NCBI RefSeq assembly: GCF_001625365.1
Contig: NZ_LJJF01000001.1
Coordinates: forward strand, 2,736,501 to 2,800,500
Length of the DNA: 64,000 bases
Direction: 5' to 3'
DNA from: Streptomyces sp. MJM8645
GTDB lineage: Bacteria; Actinomycetota; Actinomycetes; Streptomycetales; Streptomycetaceae
Position numbers and translations under genes: made by a program. The notes below the pieces were generated by a model. The model was not told the DNA's origin, did not search any database, and saw only the letters and a program-made list of their open reading frames with translations. Position 1 is the first letter of the stretch; each line of letters begins with the position of its first letter. Below, piece after piece: positions 29,704 through 38,500 of the stretch.

Positions 29704-30693
29704 TCAGTTGCTCTTGGGATCGAGGGCGTCACGCAGCCCGTCGCCGAGCAGGTTGAAGGCGAGCACGGTGAGGAAGATCGCCAGACCGGGGACCACCATG
29801 TACTGGGGGTCCACCTGGTAGTACTTGATCGCGTCCTGGAGGATCCCGCCCCAGGAGGCCTGCGGCGGCTGGATGCCGACGCCGAGGAAGCTGAGGCCGG
29901 CCTCGAAGAGGATGTTGGTCGGGATCAGCAGGGTCGAGTAGACCAGGATCGGACCGACCAGGTTCGGCAGCAGTTCCTTGAACAGGATGAACGGGCCTCG
30001 GGCGCCCAGGCTGCGGGCCGCGTGGACGAACTCCCGCTCGCGCAGCGACAGCGTCTGTCCGCGCACGATCCGGCCCATGTAGGGCCAGTTGAAGAAGCCG
30101 ATCACGAAGATCAGCACCAAGATGTGCAGCGGGAGGCCGTGCAGGCCGAACGCGCCGCCCTGCAGCGAGGTCGAGATCGCGATGGCGAAGAGCAGCAGCG
30201 GGAAGGCGAGGAAGACGTCCATGATGCGGCTGATCACGGTGTCCACCCAGCCGCCGTAGTAGCCGGCCATGACGCCGAGCACGGTGCCGATCGTGTTCGA
30301 CAGCAGGGTCGCGCCGAAGGCGACCAGCAGCGAGACCCAGGAGCCCTCGATCACGCGGGAGAGCAGGTCACGGCCCTGGAGCGGGTCGACGCCGAGCGGG
30401 TGGTCCCAGCTCATCCCGCCCCAGTCACCGAGCGGGATGCCGCCCAGGTTGGCGTCGAGCAGGTCCTGGTTCAGGGCGTCGGGGTCGAGGCCGAACAGGG
30501 CCTCGATGGGCTTGGCCAGTACGGCCAGCAGGATCAGCAGGATCACCACGACGCCGCCGGCGACGGCGAGTTTGTCGCGCTTGAAGCGGGTCCAGGCGAT
30601 CTGGCCGAGGGAGCGGCCCTCGATCTTCTTGGCCGGGCTCGCGGGGGCGGGTGCCTCCGGTTCGTTCCCGGTGGTTGCGATGGGTGCGGTCAT
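29704..30693 (-). CDS. Oligopeptide ABC transporter permease (OppC/DppC type)
   Basis: 329 residues from ATG 30693 (GAGGGG about 9 nt upstream). Cytoplasmic N-tail with QIAWTRFKRDKLAVAG, first helix, then the conserved HPLGVDPLQGRDLLSRVIEG and the permease motif FVHAARSLGARGPFILFKEL. First gene of the operon in transcription order: OppC type, binding protein, OppB type, OppD type, OppF type. Confidence 0.95.
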   Translation of the reverse strand: MTAPIATTGNEPEAPAPASPAKKIEGRSLGQIAWTRFKRDKLAVAGGVVVILLILLAVLAKPIEALFGLDPDALNQDLLDANLGGIPLGDWGGMSWDHPLGVDPLQGRDLLSRVIEGSWVSLLVAFGATLLSNTIGTVLGVMAGYYGGWVDTVISRIMDVFLAFPLLLFAIAISTSLQGGAFGLHGLPLHILVLIFVIGFFNWPYMGRIVRGQTLSLREREFVHAARSLGARGPFILFKELLPNLVGPILVYSTLLIPTNILFEAGLSFLGVGIQPPQASWGGILQDAIKYYQVDPQYMVVPGLAIFLTVLAFNLLGDGLRDALDPKSN

Positions 30694-31083
30694 GGTCAGT
30701 TGGTCCCCTCGCCGACGGTGGCCGGCCCACGGGCGCCGGTCACCGGTTCGGCGGTACGGCTGCGGACGTGCGGAGGTGCTTGGAACGGGTGTTCGCGGCA
30801 GTACGTCGTGCACGGGTACTGCCCCAACGCGGGATGGGCTTCGCGTGGTTCTGGCGGTCGGCGTGCGCGTTCACCTTCGTGGGGTTCCCAGTACGCGCGG
30901 TGCGTTGCGCAGAACTCTCTGCCATCCGAACTCGCTTGCGCCAGCCCTGACAACCGACAGATGCCCAACTGTGATCTGTGCGCATGCACCTCCTACGCCT
31001 TCGGCATATCCCTCTTCACACGGCTGTATCAGGCATGTCAAGGTGATCGACGGTAACGGCCGGAAGTTCGTCCGGAAAGCACC
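30694..31083. other. Upstream region of the peptide-importer operon; no gene seen
   Basis: 390 bp without a credible coding frame, less GC-rich than its surroundings near 30940-31060. On the minus strand a TTGACA (31041-31036) could be a -35 element, but no convincing -10 lies 16-19 bp downstream. Nothing else is recognisable. Confidence 0.35.
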
Positions 31084-31116
31084 GAAGCCGACCTGATGCA
31101 AGATCAAGTCGGCTTC
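31084..31116. terminator. Hairpin after the SseB-family gene
   Basis: GAAGCCGAC (31084-31092) pairs with GTCGGCTTC (31108-31116) around a 15-nt loop, 20 bp past the minus-strand stop at 31136. Confidence 0.6.
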
Positions 31117-31135
31117 TGGAAAAAGGTTTTGGTTG

Positions 31136-32059
31136 TCAGCGCCCCGGGTATCCGGGCCACGGCTGCTGCGGCTGCCCGGTCCAGCCCTGCGCGGGCTGCT
31201 GCGTGCCGTAGCCGTAACCCGGCCCCTGCTGCGCAGGGTACGGCGGAGGCGGCACCGGCGGGTACGGGCCGGTCGGCGGGCGTCCCGCCTCCCGGTCGAA
31301 GAACGGGCGCGCGTGCGCCCGCATCCACAGCGCCACCGGGTCGTACTCGTCCGCCATCGCCACCGTGGACACCGCCAGCCCCTCCGGGGCCACCGCGATC
31401 GCCCGCTGCATCAGCGCCCGCACCGCCTCCACCGCCGGCGGCGAACTCTCGTACAGCTCCAGTCCGATCGCCAGGTACGGCTCCCCCACGGCCGGCTGCA
31501 CCCAGGCCCGGCGCAGCGCCCGCACCGCACGCACCTCACCGGCCTGCCGCTCCAGCAGCGCGAAGAACGGCTGGGCGTTCAGCTGCGGCTCACTCAGCTT
31601 CAACGGCCCGGCCGGCAGCCGCTCCAGGCCCGCGGCGATCCGCCGCAGGTCCGCCCAGGGCACCCCGACCCCGCCGCCGGGCGCATGCGGGTTGAGCCAC
31701 AGCCCCCAGCGGGTCCGGTACAGCGAAGCGGCGATCTCCCGCCCGGAGATGACCTCGTGGGCCCGCGCCCAGCCGGACGACGCCAGCTGCTCGGACGAGG
31801 TGACGGCCGGCGCGTAGCCGTGGCCGCTGATCTCCATGTTCCCGTACTGGGCGTCCGCGCTGCCCGGCGTGCCGTGCCACAGCAGCATCCAGACCTGGCC
31901 GTCGGCCAGTGCGTGCAGCAGTTGCTCGTACGCCTCGTAGCGCTCCGGCGCGACCTCGCGCAGGGTGCGCTCCAGCGCGCCCGGATCCGCTCCGGGGCGC
32001 CCGGCGGGCGCCTGGCCCCAGGGCCCCGGTGCACCGCCCGCTACCGCTCCCGCACTCAT
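31136..32059 (-). CDS. SseB-family protein, copy with Pro/Tyr/Gln-rich tail
   Basis: 307 residues from ATG 32059 (GAGG 7 nt upstream). SseB (enhanced serine sensitivity) family: segments such as ALADGQVWMLLW, EISGHGYAPAVTSSEQL and GLWLNPHAPGGGVGVPW fit the N-terminal domain, and YLAIGLELYESSPPAVEAV the C-terminal domain. After residue 260 comes a low-complexity tail of Pro, Gly, Tyr and Gln (PPVPPPPYPAQQGPGYGYG). Molecular function is unknown in the family; E. coli SseB influences serine sensitivity. Placement next to glycine/serine genes and downstream of a second SseB gene fits that theme. Confidence 0.82.
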   Translation of the reverse strand: MSAGAVAGGAPGPWGQAPAGRPGADPGALERTLREVAPERYEAYEQLLHALADGQVWMLLWHGTPGSADAQYGNMEISGHGYAPAVTSSEQLASSGWARAHEVISGREIAASLYRTRWGLWLNPHAPGGGVGVPWADLRRIAAGLERLPAGPLKLSEPQLNAQPFFALLERQAGEVRAVRALRRAWVQPAVGEPYLAIGLELYESSPPAVEAVRALMQRAIAVAPEGLAVSTVAMADEYDPVALWMRAHARPFFDREAGRPPTGPYPPVPPPPYPAQQGPGYGYGTQQPAQGWTGQPQQPWPGYPGR

Positions 32060-32176
32060 GCGCCCACCTCGCCGCGCCTCTTTCCTCAAGCCTGCCGGCC
32101 CGTCGGCCGTCTGCACGCACCCTATGGCGCGGCACCGGCCACCGCCACGGCGACGTGCCTCCGATACGAACCCCGC

Positions 32177-33019
32177 TCAACCCCGCGCGTAGAAAGGGAG
32201 TACCCGGGTGAGCAGCCACTCGACCACCGGGTCATCGGCGAGATCGAGCAGTACGAGGTGGACGCCCCCCGGCAGCGGCGCGGTTCCCAACGCGCGGCCG
32301 AGCGCCTCGTTCACCGCGCCCGGGTCGGCCGGGGCCGCCTGGTCCAGCTGGACGCCCACGAACATCACGGTCGGCTCGCCCTCGATGCTGGCGAGCGCCC
32401 GCCGCGCGGACAACACTCCGGGCAGGGCGGAAAGTTCGGCCCGGCAGGCGGCCAGGAAGTGCTCCGGGTCCTCCCCCGGCACCGGCTCGCGCAGCGCCAC
32501 CCGGCCACCGGTCGGCGCCTCCGGCCCCTGGCCCTGACTCTGGTTCTGCTCCTGGATCCGGCCCTGCTCCTGGTCGGCCAGGCGCTCCTCGCGCGGGCCG
32601 CGCCGAAGCTCCGCCACACCCTGCGGCGGCACCGGGATGCCCACCGCCGCCTCCGGGTTGACCGCGATGCCCACGCCCAGCGGCAGCCCGCGGGCGAACT
32701 CCCAGACCGGCGCCACCGCGAAGGCCATCCCCGGCGCCTGCCGCAGGAACACCTCCTGCGAGGAGAACACCGGCACGTACGGCTCGCCGGCCAGCTCGAT
32801 GGTCGGCAGGTCCAGCGCGGGCCCCTGCGGGTCGCCGCCGGCCGGCAGCGGGATCCACACCTGGCTGCGGGCCAGCACCTCGACCACCCGCGGCGTCGCA
32901 CCCGGGTCGCCCAGCGCGGCGGTCAGCACCTGCTCCAGCTCGTTGGCCGGCCACCCGCCGCCCGGCGGCGCCGACTCCGGCCCGCCCCACCCCTGCTGCT
33001 GCTCCACCGGGTACCCCAT
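32177..33019 (-). CDS. SseB-family protein
   Basis: 280 residues from ATG 33019. The N-terminal part (ANELEQVLTAALGDPGATPR, then VEVLARSQVWIPLP) and middle (FSSQEVFLRQAPGMAFAVAP) match the SseB N-terminal domain; the C-terminal part (GEPTVMFVGVQLDQ, then VHLVLLDLADDPVVEW) matches the SseB C-terminal domain. A Gln-rich linker (QEQNQSQGQG) separates the domains. It lies 117 bp upstream of the second SseB gene on the same strand, probably one transcript. Divergent from the riboswitch-controlled gcvT. Function unproven. Confidence 0.83.
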   Translation of the reverse strand: MGYPVEQQQGWGGPESAPPGGGWPANELEQVLTAALGDPGATPRVVEVLARSQVWIPLPAGGDPQGPALDLPTIELAGEPYVPVFSSQEVFLRQAPGMAFAVAPVWEFARGLPLGVGIAVNPEAAVGIPVPPQGVAELRRGPREERLADQEQGRIQEQNQSQGQGPEAPTGGRVALREPVPGEDPEHFLAACRAELSALPGVLSARRALASIEGEPTVMFVGVQLDQAAPADPGAVNEALGRALGTAPLPGGVHLVLLDLADDPVVEWLLTRVLPFYARG

Positions 33020-33081
33020 GCGCGCCTGATCCGCCCTCTGCCGGTCGGCCGCCCTCTGCTGCGCCGACGCGCAGCAGTCTA

Positions 33082-33241
33082 GGGCGTGCCTTGTGGACCA
33101 GGTCGGACCGGACCGCGGCGTCAGGGTGCGTGCATCGCAAGGCGGAGGAGGGAGTCCATGCGGAGTATCGGCGACCGACGACAACGCCGCGAGGCGCGTG
33201 CCCTGGCGTCGCGGACCCGGCCCGGTCCACAAGGCGCGCCC
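33082..33241. mobile_element. MITE-like element: 18-bp inverted repeats bounding 160 bp
   Basis: GGGCGTGCCTTGTGGACC (33082-33099) and GGTCCACAAGGCGCGCCC (33224-33241) are complementary at 17 of 18 positions and enclose 124 bp with no coding potential. The termini and the internal GCAAGGCGGAGGAGGGAGTC stretch look like a small repeat I recall seeing in several Streptomyces genomes. No clear target-site duplication. It sits in the divergent region between the SseB gene and gcvT. Confidence 0.5.
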
Positions 33242-33373
33242 CCGGGCTGTGCCCGAGGTGGCGGGGTGTGACCGGGTCCCCTCTCCCGTCGTCGGCGCGG
33301 ACGTGCCATGATGTGCGCGTTCGACGGCGCGGCGCGCCGGCGGACCGACAACTCCATACCGGCCGCTCGAACC

Positions 33374-33613
33374 CGCGCGGGAGAGCCCGGAGTGCCCCGT
33401 CAGGCGGCACAGCCGGCGCCGAAGGAGCAACTCCTCCCCGGAATCTCTCAGGCCCCCCTACCGCACGGGTTAGGCACATCTGGAAAGTGGCGCACGGCCC
33501 TGTCGCGCGCCCACCCACGGTGCAAGCCACCATGCTGTCCTGGATGCTGGAAACAGCTGCGGGCAGGTGGGCGGTGAAGCTCTCAGGTTCGACGACAGAT
33601 GGGGAGACCCACG
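33374..33613 (+). promoter_or_regulatory. Glycine riboswitch (tandem aptamer) controlling gcvT
   Basis: The first aptamer is unmistakable: GCGCGGGAGAGC near 33376, GCGCCGAAGGAGCAAC near 33417 and AATCTCTCAGG at 33442-33452. The second half carries CTCTCAGG (33580-33587) followed by GACGACAGATGGGGAGAC, the 3' end of the second aptamer, with a shortened 5' part. Glycine binding normally turns on the glycine-cleavage genes; gcvT starts 92 bp downstream. Boundaries are approximate. Confidence 0.93.
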
Positions 33614-33704
33614 CCGCCGCATGCCCGCGCGCAGGGTCGGCCCCCCAGCGGGTCCGGTTCCGGCGCGTGCACCCATGAGTGCCCAGACCGAGGAGTTCCA
33701 GGCC

Positions 33705-34826
33705 ATGTCGTCCCTCCGCCTCACCGCGCTCGACGCGCTGCACCGCGCCCTCGGCGCGACCATGACCGACTTCGCCGGCTGGGACATGCCGCTGCGCTAC
33801 GGCAGCGAGCGCGAGGAACACCTCGCCGTCCGCACCCGGGCCGGGCTGTTCGACCTCTCCCACATGGGCGAGATCACCGTCACCGGCCCGCAGGCCGGCG
33901 AGATGCTGGACCACGCGCTGGTCGGCTTCGTCTCCGCGCTGGGCGTGCTGCGCGCCCGCTACACCATGATCTGCGCCGAGGACGGCGGCATCCTGGACGA
34001 CCTGATCGTCTACCGCCTGCGCGAGGACGCCTTCCTGGTCGTCGCCAACGCCTCCAACGCCCAGCTGGTGCTGGACGAGCTGATCGCCCGCGCCAAGGGC
34101 TTCGACGCCGTCGTCACGGACGACCGCGACACCTACGCGCTGATCGCCGTCCAGGGCCCGGAGGCCACCGCGATCCTGGCCGGGACCACCGACGCCGACC
34201 TGCCCGGCCTGAAGTACTACGCGATCCTCCCGGCCCAGGTCGCCGGCCGCGACGTGCTGCTCGCCCGGACCGGCTACACCGGCGAGGACGGCTTCGAGAT
34301 CTTCTGCAACCCGGGCGACGCCGAGGGTGTCTGGCAGGCGCTGACCGCCGCCGGCGAGGGCCGCGGCCTGGTCCCGTGCGGCCTGTCCTGCCGCGACACG
34401 CTGCGCCTGGAGGCCGGCATGCCGCTGTACGGGCACGAGCTCTCCACCGACCTGACCCCGTTCGACGCGGGCCTGGGCCGGGTCGTGCGCTTCGACAAGA
34501 CCACCAACGAGGGCACCTTCGTCGGCCGCAAGGCGCTGGAGAGGGCCGCCGCCGAGGCCGAGGCCAACCCGCCGCGGGTGCTGGTCGGCCTGGTCTCCGA
34601 GGGCAAGCGCGTCCCGCGCGCCGAGTACACCGTGGTCTCCGCCGACGGCGCCCCGATCGGCCGGATCACCTCGGGCGCCCCGTCGCCGACCCTGGGCCGG
34701 CCGATCGCGATCGCCTACGTGGACGCGGCGCACGCCGCCCCCGGCACCGCCGTCGCGGTGGACGTGCGCGGCAAGCACGAGCCGGTCGAGGTCGTGGCGC
34801 TGCCGTTCTACAAGCGCGCTCGCTGA
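33705..34826 (+). CDS. gcvT: Glycine cleavage system aminomethyltransferase (T protein)
   Basis: Transfers the methylene group from the aminomethyl-lipoyl H protein to tetrahydrofolate, releasing ammonia. 373 residues from ATG 33705 (GAGGAG 9 nt upstream); ATG 33675 in frame has no ribosome site. Family motifs TDFAGWDMPLRYGSEREEHL, LFDLSHMGEI, ARTGYTGEDGFEIF and the C-terminal barrel VLVGLVSEGKRVPRAEYTV are all present. First gene after the glycine riboswitch, followed by gcvH. Confidence 0.97.
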   Translation: MSSLRLTALDALHRALGATMTDFAGWDMPLRYGSEREEHLAVRTRAGLFDLSHMGEITVTGPQAGEMLDHALVGFVSALGVLRARYTMICAEDGGILDDLIVYRLREDAFLVVANASNAQLVLDELIARAKGFDAVVTDDRDTYALIAVQGPEATAILAGTTDADLPGLKYYAILPAQVAGRDVLLARTGYTGEDGFEIFCNPGDAEGVWQALTAAGEGRGLVPCGLSCRDTLRLEAGMPLYGHELSTDLTPFDAGLGRVVRFDKTTNEGTFVGRKALERAAAEAEANPPRVLVGLVSEGKRVPRAEYTVVSADGAPIGRITSGAPSPTLGRPIAIAYVDAAHAAPGTAVAVDVRGKHEPVEVVALPFYKRAR

Positions 34827-34871
34827 GGCCGGGGGCCTCGCTCGCCGAGGCCCCGCCTTCCCCGTAGACCC

Positions 34872-34981
34872 GGGCCTGAACCACGCCCGACCCAGGCTTG
34901 AGCCACGCCTGATCCAGGTCCGACCCAGGTCCGACCCAGGTCCGATCCCATGCCTGAACCATGCCTGAACCACGCCTGATC
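34872..34981. repeat. Short tandem repeats in the gcvT-gcvH gap
   Basis: An 11-bp unit (GTCCGACCCAG) is repeated in tandem around 34918-34945 and is flanked by related CCTGAACCATG/CCTGAACCACG units at 34872, 34952, 34963 and 34974. The whole 222-bp gap holds no gene. Such slippage repeats can vary between strains. Confidence 0.65.
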
Positions 34982-35048
34982 CGCGTCGAAGCCGTCCGTG
35001 CGGCGGCCCGCTTCGTCGTACCCGCTTCCCATCCTGGAGAATGACGCC

Positions 35049-35423
35049 ATGAGCAACCCCCAGCACCTGCAGTACACCAAGGAGCACGAGTGGCTGACCG
35101 CCATCGAGGGCGGTGTCTCCACGGTCGGCATCACCGCCCACGCGGCCGACGCGCTCGGTGACATCGTCTACGTGCAGCTGCCCGAGGTCGGCGCCGACGT
35201 GACCGCGGGCGAGTCCTGTGGCGAGCTGGAGTCGACCAAGTCGGTCAGCGACCTGTTCTCCCCGGTGACCGGGAAGATCGTCGAGATCAACCAGGACGTC
35301 CTGGACGACAACAGCCTGGTCAACAGCGCCCCGTTCGAGGGCGGCTGGCTGTTCAAGGTCCAGGTGGAGTCCACCGACGAGCTGCTCAGCGCGGACGAGT
35401 ACACCGCCTTCATCGGCGGCTGA
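35049..35423 (+). CDS. gcvH: Glycine cleavage system H protein
   Basis: Lipoyl-carrying shuttle between P, T and L proteins. 124 residues, normal length. The lipoylated Lys lies in [20 protein letters not shown], and TKEHEWL near the N-terminus is typical. Lies between gcvT and glyA; the P protein (gcvP) is not in this window. Confidence 0.97.
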   Translation: MSNPQHLQYTKEHEWLTAIEGGVSTVGITAHAADALGDIVYVQLPEVGADVTAGESCGELESTKSVSDLFSPVTGKIVEINQDVLDDNSLVNSAPFEGGWLFKVQVESTDELLSADEYTAFIGG

Positions 35424-35436
35424 CCCGCTCGTGACG

Positions 35437-35462
35437 GGGCGGCCGCAGCGCGGCGGCCGCCC
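35437..35462. terminator. 10-bp GC hairpin between gcvH and glyA
   Basis: GGGCGGCCGC (35437-35446) pairs with GCGGCCGCCC (35453-35462). Located 13 bp past the gcvH stop; probably a partial terminator since glyA begins 55 bp further on. Confidence 0.65.
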
Positions 35463-35516
35463 TGCCAGGCTCCCCCCTCTCTGCTCCCGTCTCTCTCCTC
35501 CCGGGAAGACCACACC

Positions 35517-36785
35517 ATGACGGTTCTGAACCAGTCCCTGCACTCCCTCGACCCGGAGATCGCCGCCGCGGTCGACGCCGAGCTGCACCGCCAGCAGACC
35601 ACCCTGGAGATGATCGCCTCCGAGAACTTCGCCCCGGTGGCGGTCATGGAGGCCCAGGGCTCGGTACTCACCAACAAGTACGCCGAGGGCTACCCCGGCC
35701 GCCGCTACTACGGCGGCTGCGAGCACGTCGACGTGGTCGAGCAGATCGCGATCGACCGCATCAAGGCCCTGTTCGGCGCCGAGCACGCCAACGTCCAGCC
35801 GCACTCGGGCGCGCAGGCCAACGCCGCCGCGATGTTCGCGCTGATCAAGCCGGGCGACACCATCCTGGGCCTGAACCTGGCCCACGGCGGTCACCTGACC
35901 CACGGCATGAAGATCAACTTCTCCGGCAAGCTCTACAACGTGGTCGCGTACCACGTGGACGAGAAGACCGGCCAGGTCGACATGGCCGAGGTCGAGCGCC
36001 TGGCCAAGGAGCACCAGCCGAAGCTGATCATCGCCGGCTGGTCCGCCTACCCGCGCCAGCTGGACTTCGCCGCGTTCCGCCGGGTCGCCGACGAGGTCGG
36101 CGCGCTGCTGATGGTGGACATGGCGCACTTCGCCGGCCTGGTCGCCGCCGGCCTGCACCCCAACCCGGTGCCGTACGCGGACGTGGTCACCACCACCACC
36201 CACAAGACCCTGGGCGGCCCGCGCGGCGGTGTCATCCTGTCCAAGGCCGAGTACGCCAAGAAGATCAACTCCGCGGTGTTCCCCGGCCAGCAGGGCGGCC
36301 CGCTGGAGCACGTGATCGCCGGCAAGGCCGTTGCCTTCAAGGTCGCCGCGTCCGAGGAGTTCAAGGAGCGCCAGCAGCGCACCCTGGAGGGCGCCAAGAT
36401 CCTCGCCGAGCGCCTGCTCCAGGCCGACGTCGCCGAGGCCGGCGCCTCGGTGCTGTCCGGCGGCACCGACGTGCACCTGGTCCTGGTCGACCTGCGCAAC
36501 AGCCAGCTCGACGGCCAGCAGGCCGAGGACCGCCTGCACGAGGTCGGCATCACGGTCAACCGCAACGCCGTCCCGAACGACCCTCGGCCGCCGATGGTCA
36601 CCTCCGGCCTGCGCATCGGCACCCCCGCGCTCGCCACCCGCGGCTTCCAGGCCGAGGACTTCCGCGAGGTCGCCGACATCATCGCCGAGGCGCTCAAGCC
36701 CGCCTTCGACGAGGACGCCGCCACCGCGCTCAAGGCCCGCGTCACCGCGCTGGCCGAGAAGTACCCGCTCTACCCGAACCTCTGA
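35517..36785 (+). CDS. glyA: Serine hydroxymethyltransferase
   Basis: PLP enzyme interconverting serine and glycine with tetrahydrofolate. 422 residues. [10 protein letters not shown] at the N-terminus, [12 protein letters not shown], the PLP-Lys motif [14 protein letters not shown], and the C-terminal [17 protein letters not shown] are all diagnostic. Together with the gcv genes and sdaA it forms a glycine/serine/one-carbon unit: glycine cleavage supplies methylene-THF, which glyA uses to make serine. Confidence 0.98.
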   Translation: MTVLNQSLHSLDPEIAAAVDAELHRQQTTLEMIASENFAPVAVMEAQGSVLTNKYAEGYPGRRYYGGCEHVDVVEQIAIDRIKALFGAEHANVQPHSGAQANAAAMFALIKPGDTILGLNLAHGGHLTHGMKINFSGKLYNVVAYHVDEKTGQVDMAEVERLAKEHQPKLIIAGWSAYPRQLDFAAFRRVADEVGALLMVDMAHFAGLVAAGLHPNPVPYADVVTTTTHKTLGGPRGGVILSKAEYAKKINSAVFPGQQGGPLEHVIAGKAVAFKVAASEEFKERQQRTLEGAKILAERLLQADVAEAGASVLSGGTDVHLVLVDLRNSQLDGQQAEDRLHEVGITVNRNAVPNDPRPPMVTSGLRIGTPALATRGFQAEDFREVADIIAEALKPAFDEDAATALKARVTALAEKYPLYPNL

Positions 36786-36804
36786 TCACTGCGGTGATCG
36801 TTCG

Positions 36805-36830
36805 GGCGGGGTGACCGGCCTCACCCCGCC
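36805..36830. terminator. 10-bp hairpin after glyA
   Basis: GGCGGGGTGA (36805-36814) and TCACCCCGCC (36821-36830) pair exactly around CCGGCC, 20 bp past the glyA stop. Confidence 0.7.
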
Positions 36831-36847
36831 GCGGCACCTGGGATCCC

Positions 36848-36885
36848 GGGGCACCGCGCACACTGGACAGTGCGCGCGGTGCCCC
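36848..36885. terminator. Second hairpin between glyA and sdaA
   Basis: GGGGCACCGCGC (36848-36859) pairs with GCGCGGTGCCCC (36874-36885) around a 14-nt loop that can itself pair. It lies 58 bp before the sdaA start, so attenuation of sdaA is as likely as termination of glyA. Confidence 0.65.
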
Positions 36886-36943
36886 GACCCGTGTCGTCCC
36901 CCGCCCGCCAGTCCTTCCACGAGACCAGACAAGGACGTCCCCC

Positions 36944-38311
36944 GTGGCCATCAGCGTCTTCGACCTCTTCTCCATCGGCATCGGCCCGTCGAGTTCCCAC
37001 ACCGTCGGCCCGATGCGCGCCGCCCGGATGTTCGCCCGACGCCTGCGGTCCGAGGACCTGCTCGCCCAGGTGGCGAGCGTGCGCGCCGAGCTGTACGGCT
37101 CGCTGGGCGCCACCGGCCACGGCCACGGCACCCCGAAGGCCGTCCTGCTCGGCCTGGAGGACAACTCCCCCCGCACGGTCGACGTCGACCAGGCGGACAA
37201 GGACGTCGAGCGGATCACCACCGAGAAGCGGCTCAACCTCCTCGGCACCCACCCCATCGACTTCGACCTGAGCACCCAGCTGGTCCTGCACCGCCGCCGC
37301 TCGCTGCCGTACCACGCCAACGGCATGACCATCTGGGCGTACGCGGCGGACGGCTCCACGCTGCTGGAGAAGACCTACTACTCGGTCGGCGGCGGCTTCG
37401 TCGTCGACGAGGACGCCATCGGCGCGGACCGGGTCAAGCCCGACGACACCTCGCTGCGCTACCCCTTCCGCACCGGCGAGGAGCTGCTGCGGCTCACCCG
37501 GGAGACCGGGCTGTCGATCTCCGGCCTGATGCTGGAGAACGAGAAGGCCTGGCGCTCCGAGGAGGAGATCCGGACCGGGCTGCTGGAGATCTGGCAGGTC
37601 ATGCAGGAGTGCGTGCGGGCCGGCATGTCCCGCGAGGGCATCCTGCCCGGTGGCCTCAAGGTCCGCCGCCGCGCCGCCGCGGCCGCCCGCGCGATGCGCG
37701 CCGAGGGCATCGGCCCGGCCAACGCGATGGAGTGGGTGACCCTCTACGCGATGGCGGTCAACGAGGAGAACGCCTCCGGCCGCCGGGTGGTCACCGCTCC
37801 GACCAACGGCGCGGCCGGGATCATCCCCGCCGTCCTGCACTACTACCTGAACTTCATCCCGGGCGCCGACGAGGACGGCATCGTCCGCTTCCTCCTCGCG
37901 GCCGGCGCCATCGGCATGCTCTTCAAGGAGAACGCCTCCATCTCCGGCGCCGAGGTCGGCTGCCAGGGGGAGGTCGGATCCGCCTGCTCGATGGCCGCCG
38001 GCGGCCTCGCCGAGGTCCTCGGCGGCACCCCCGAACAGGTCGAGAACGCCGCCGAGATCGGCATCGAGCACAACCTCGGCCTCACCTGCGACCCGGTCGG
38101 CGGGCTCGTCCAGATCCCCTGCATCGAGCGCAACGGCATGGCCTCCGTCAAGGCCGTCACCGCCGCCCGGATGGCCCTGCGCGGCGACGGCCGGCACCAC
38201 GTCTCGCTCGACAAGGCGATCAAGACGATGAAGGAGACCGGCGCCGACATGAAGATCAAGTACAAGGAGACCTCGCGCGGCGGCCTCGCCGTCAACGTCA
38301 TCGAGTGCTGA
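36944..38311 (+). CDS. sdaA: L-serine ammonia-lyase (iron-sulfur serine dehydratase), single chain
   Basis: Converts L-serine to pyruvate and ammonia using a [4Fe-4S] cluster. 455 residues from GTG 36944 (AAGGAC about 8 nt upstream). The beta domain is N-terminal ([20 protein letters not shown]) and the alpha domain follows, with cluster-associated Cys residues in [20 protein letters not shown] and [14 protein letters not shown]. Fused one-chain architecture, as in E. coli SdaA. It drains serine made by glyA. Confidence 0.97.
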   Translation: MAISVFDLFSIGIGPSSSHTVGPMRAARMFARRLRSEDLLAQVASVRAELYGSLGATGHGHGTPKAVLLGLEDNSPRTVDVDQADKDVERITTEKRLNLLGTHPIDFDLSTQLVLHRRRSLPYHANGMTIWAYAADGSTLLEKTYYSVGGGFVVDEDAIGADRVKPDDTSLRYPFRTGEELLRLTRETGLSISGLMLENEKAWRSEEEIRTGLLEIWQVMQECVRAGMSREGILPGGLKVRRRAAAAARAMRAEGIGPANAMEWVTLYAMAVNEENASGRRVVTAPTNGAAGIIPAVLHYYLNFIPGADEDGIVRFLLAAGAIGMLFKENASISGAEVGCQGEVGSACSMAAGGLAEVLGGTPEQVENAAEIGIEHNLGLTCDPVGGLVQIPCIERNGMASVKAVTAARMALRGDGRHHVSLDKAIKTMKETGADMKIKYKETSRGGLAVNVIEC

Positions 38312-38329
38312 TCACACCCGCTGTCGCCT

Positions 38330-38355
38330 GAGCCCCCGGACCCGTCCGGGGGCTC
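38330..38355. terminator. Terminator after sdaA
   Basis: GAGCCCCCGGA (38330-38340) pairs with TCCGGGGGCTC (38345-38355) around CCCG, 18 bp past the sdaA stop. Confidence 0.82.
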
Positions 38356-38437
38356 TCGGCGTTCCGGGGCGTCCCGGGCGGCGGGGCCACCGCTGGCCCC
38401 ACCCCGGCCCCGCTTCCCGGCGCCACCCGACGCGCCC

Positions 38438-38500
38438 GCTCAGGCCGCTCAGGCCGCTCAGGCCGCTCAGGCCACTCAGGCCACTCAGGCCACTCAGGCC
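38438..38500. repeat. Seven tandem 9-bp units at the 3' end of the FMN reductase gene
   Basis: Four GCTCAGGCC units followed by three ACTCAGGCC units, without interruption. The last unit contains the stop codon (38494-38496) of the minus-strand FMN reductase gene, so the array lies in its 3' untranslated region. Confidence 0.9.

Noticed and set aside
32232-36539. Open frame of 1435 codons on the minus strand
   Set aside because: It runs antisense through glyA, gcvH and gcvT and contains only low-complexity residues; the true genes are on the + strand.
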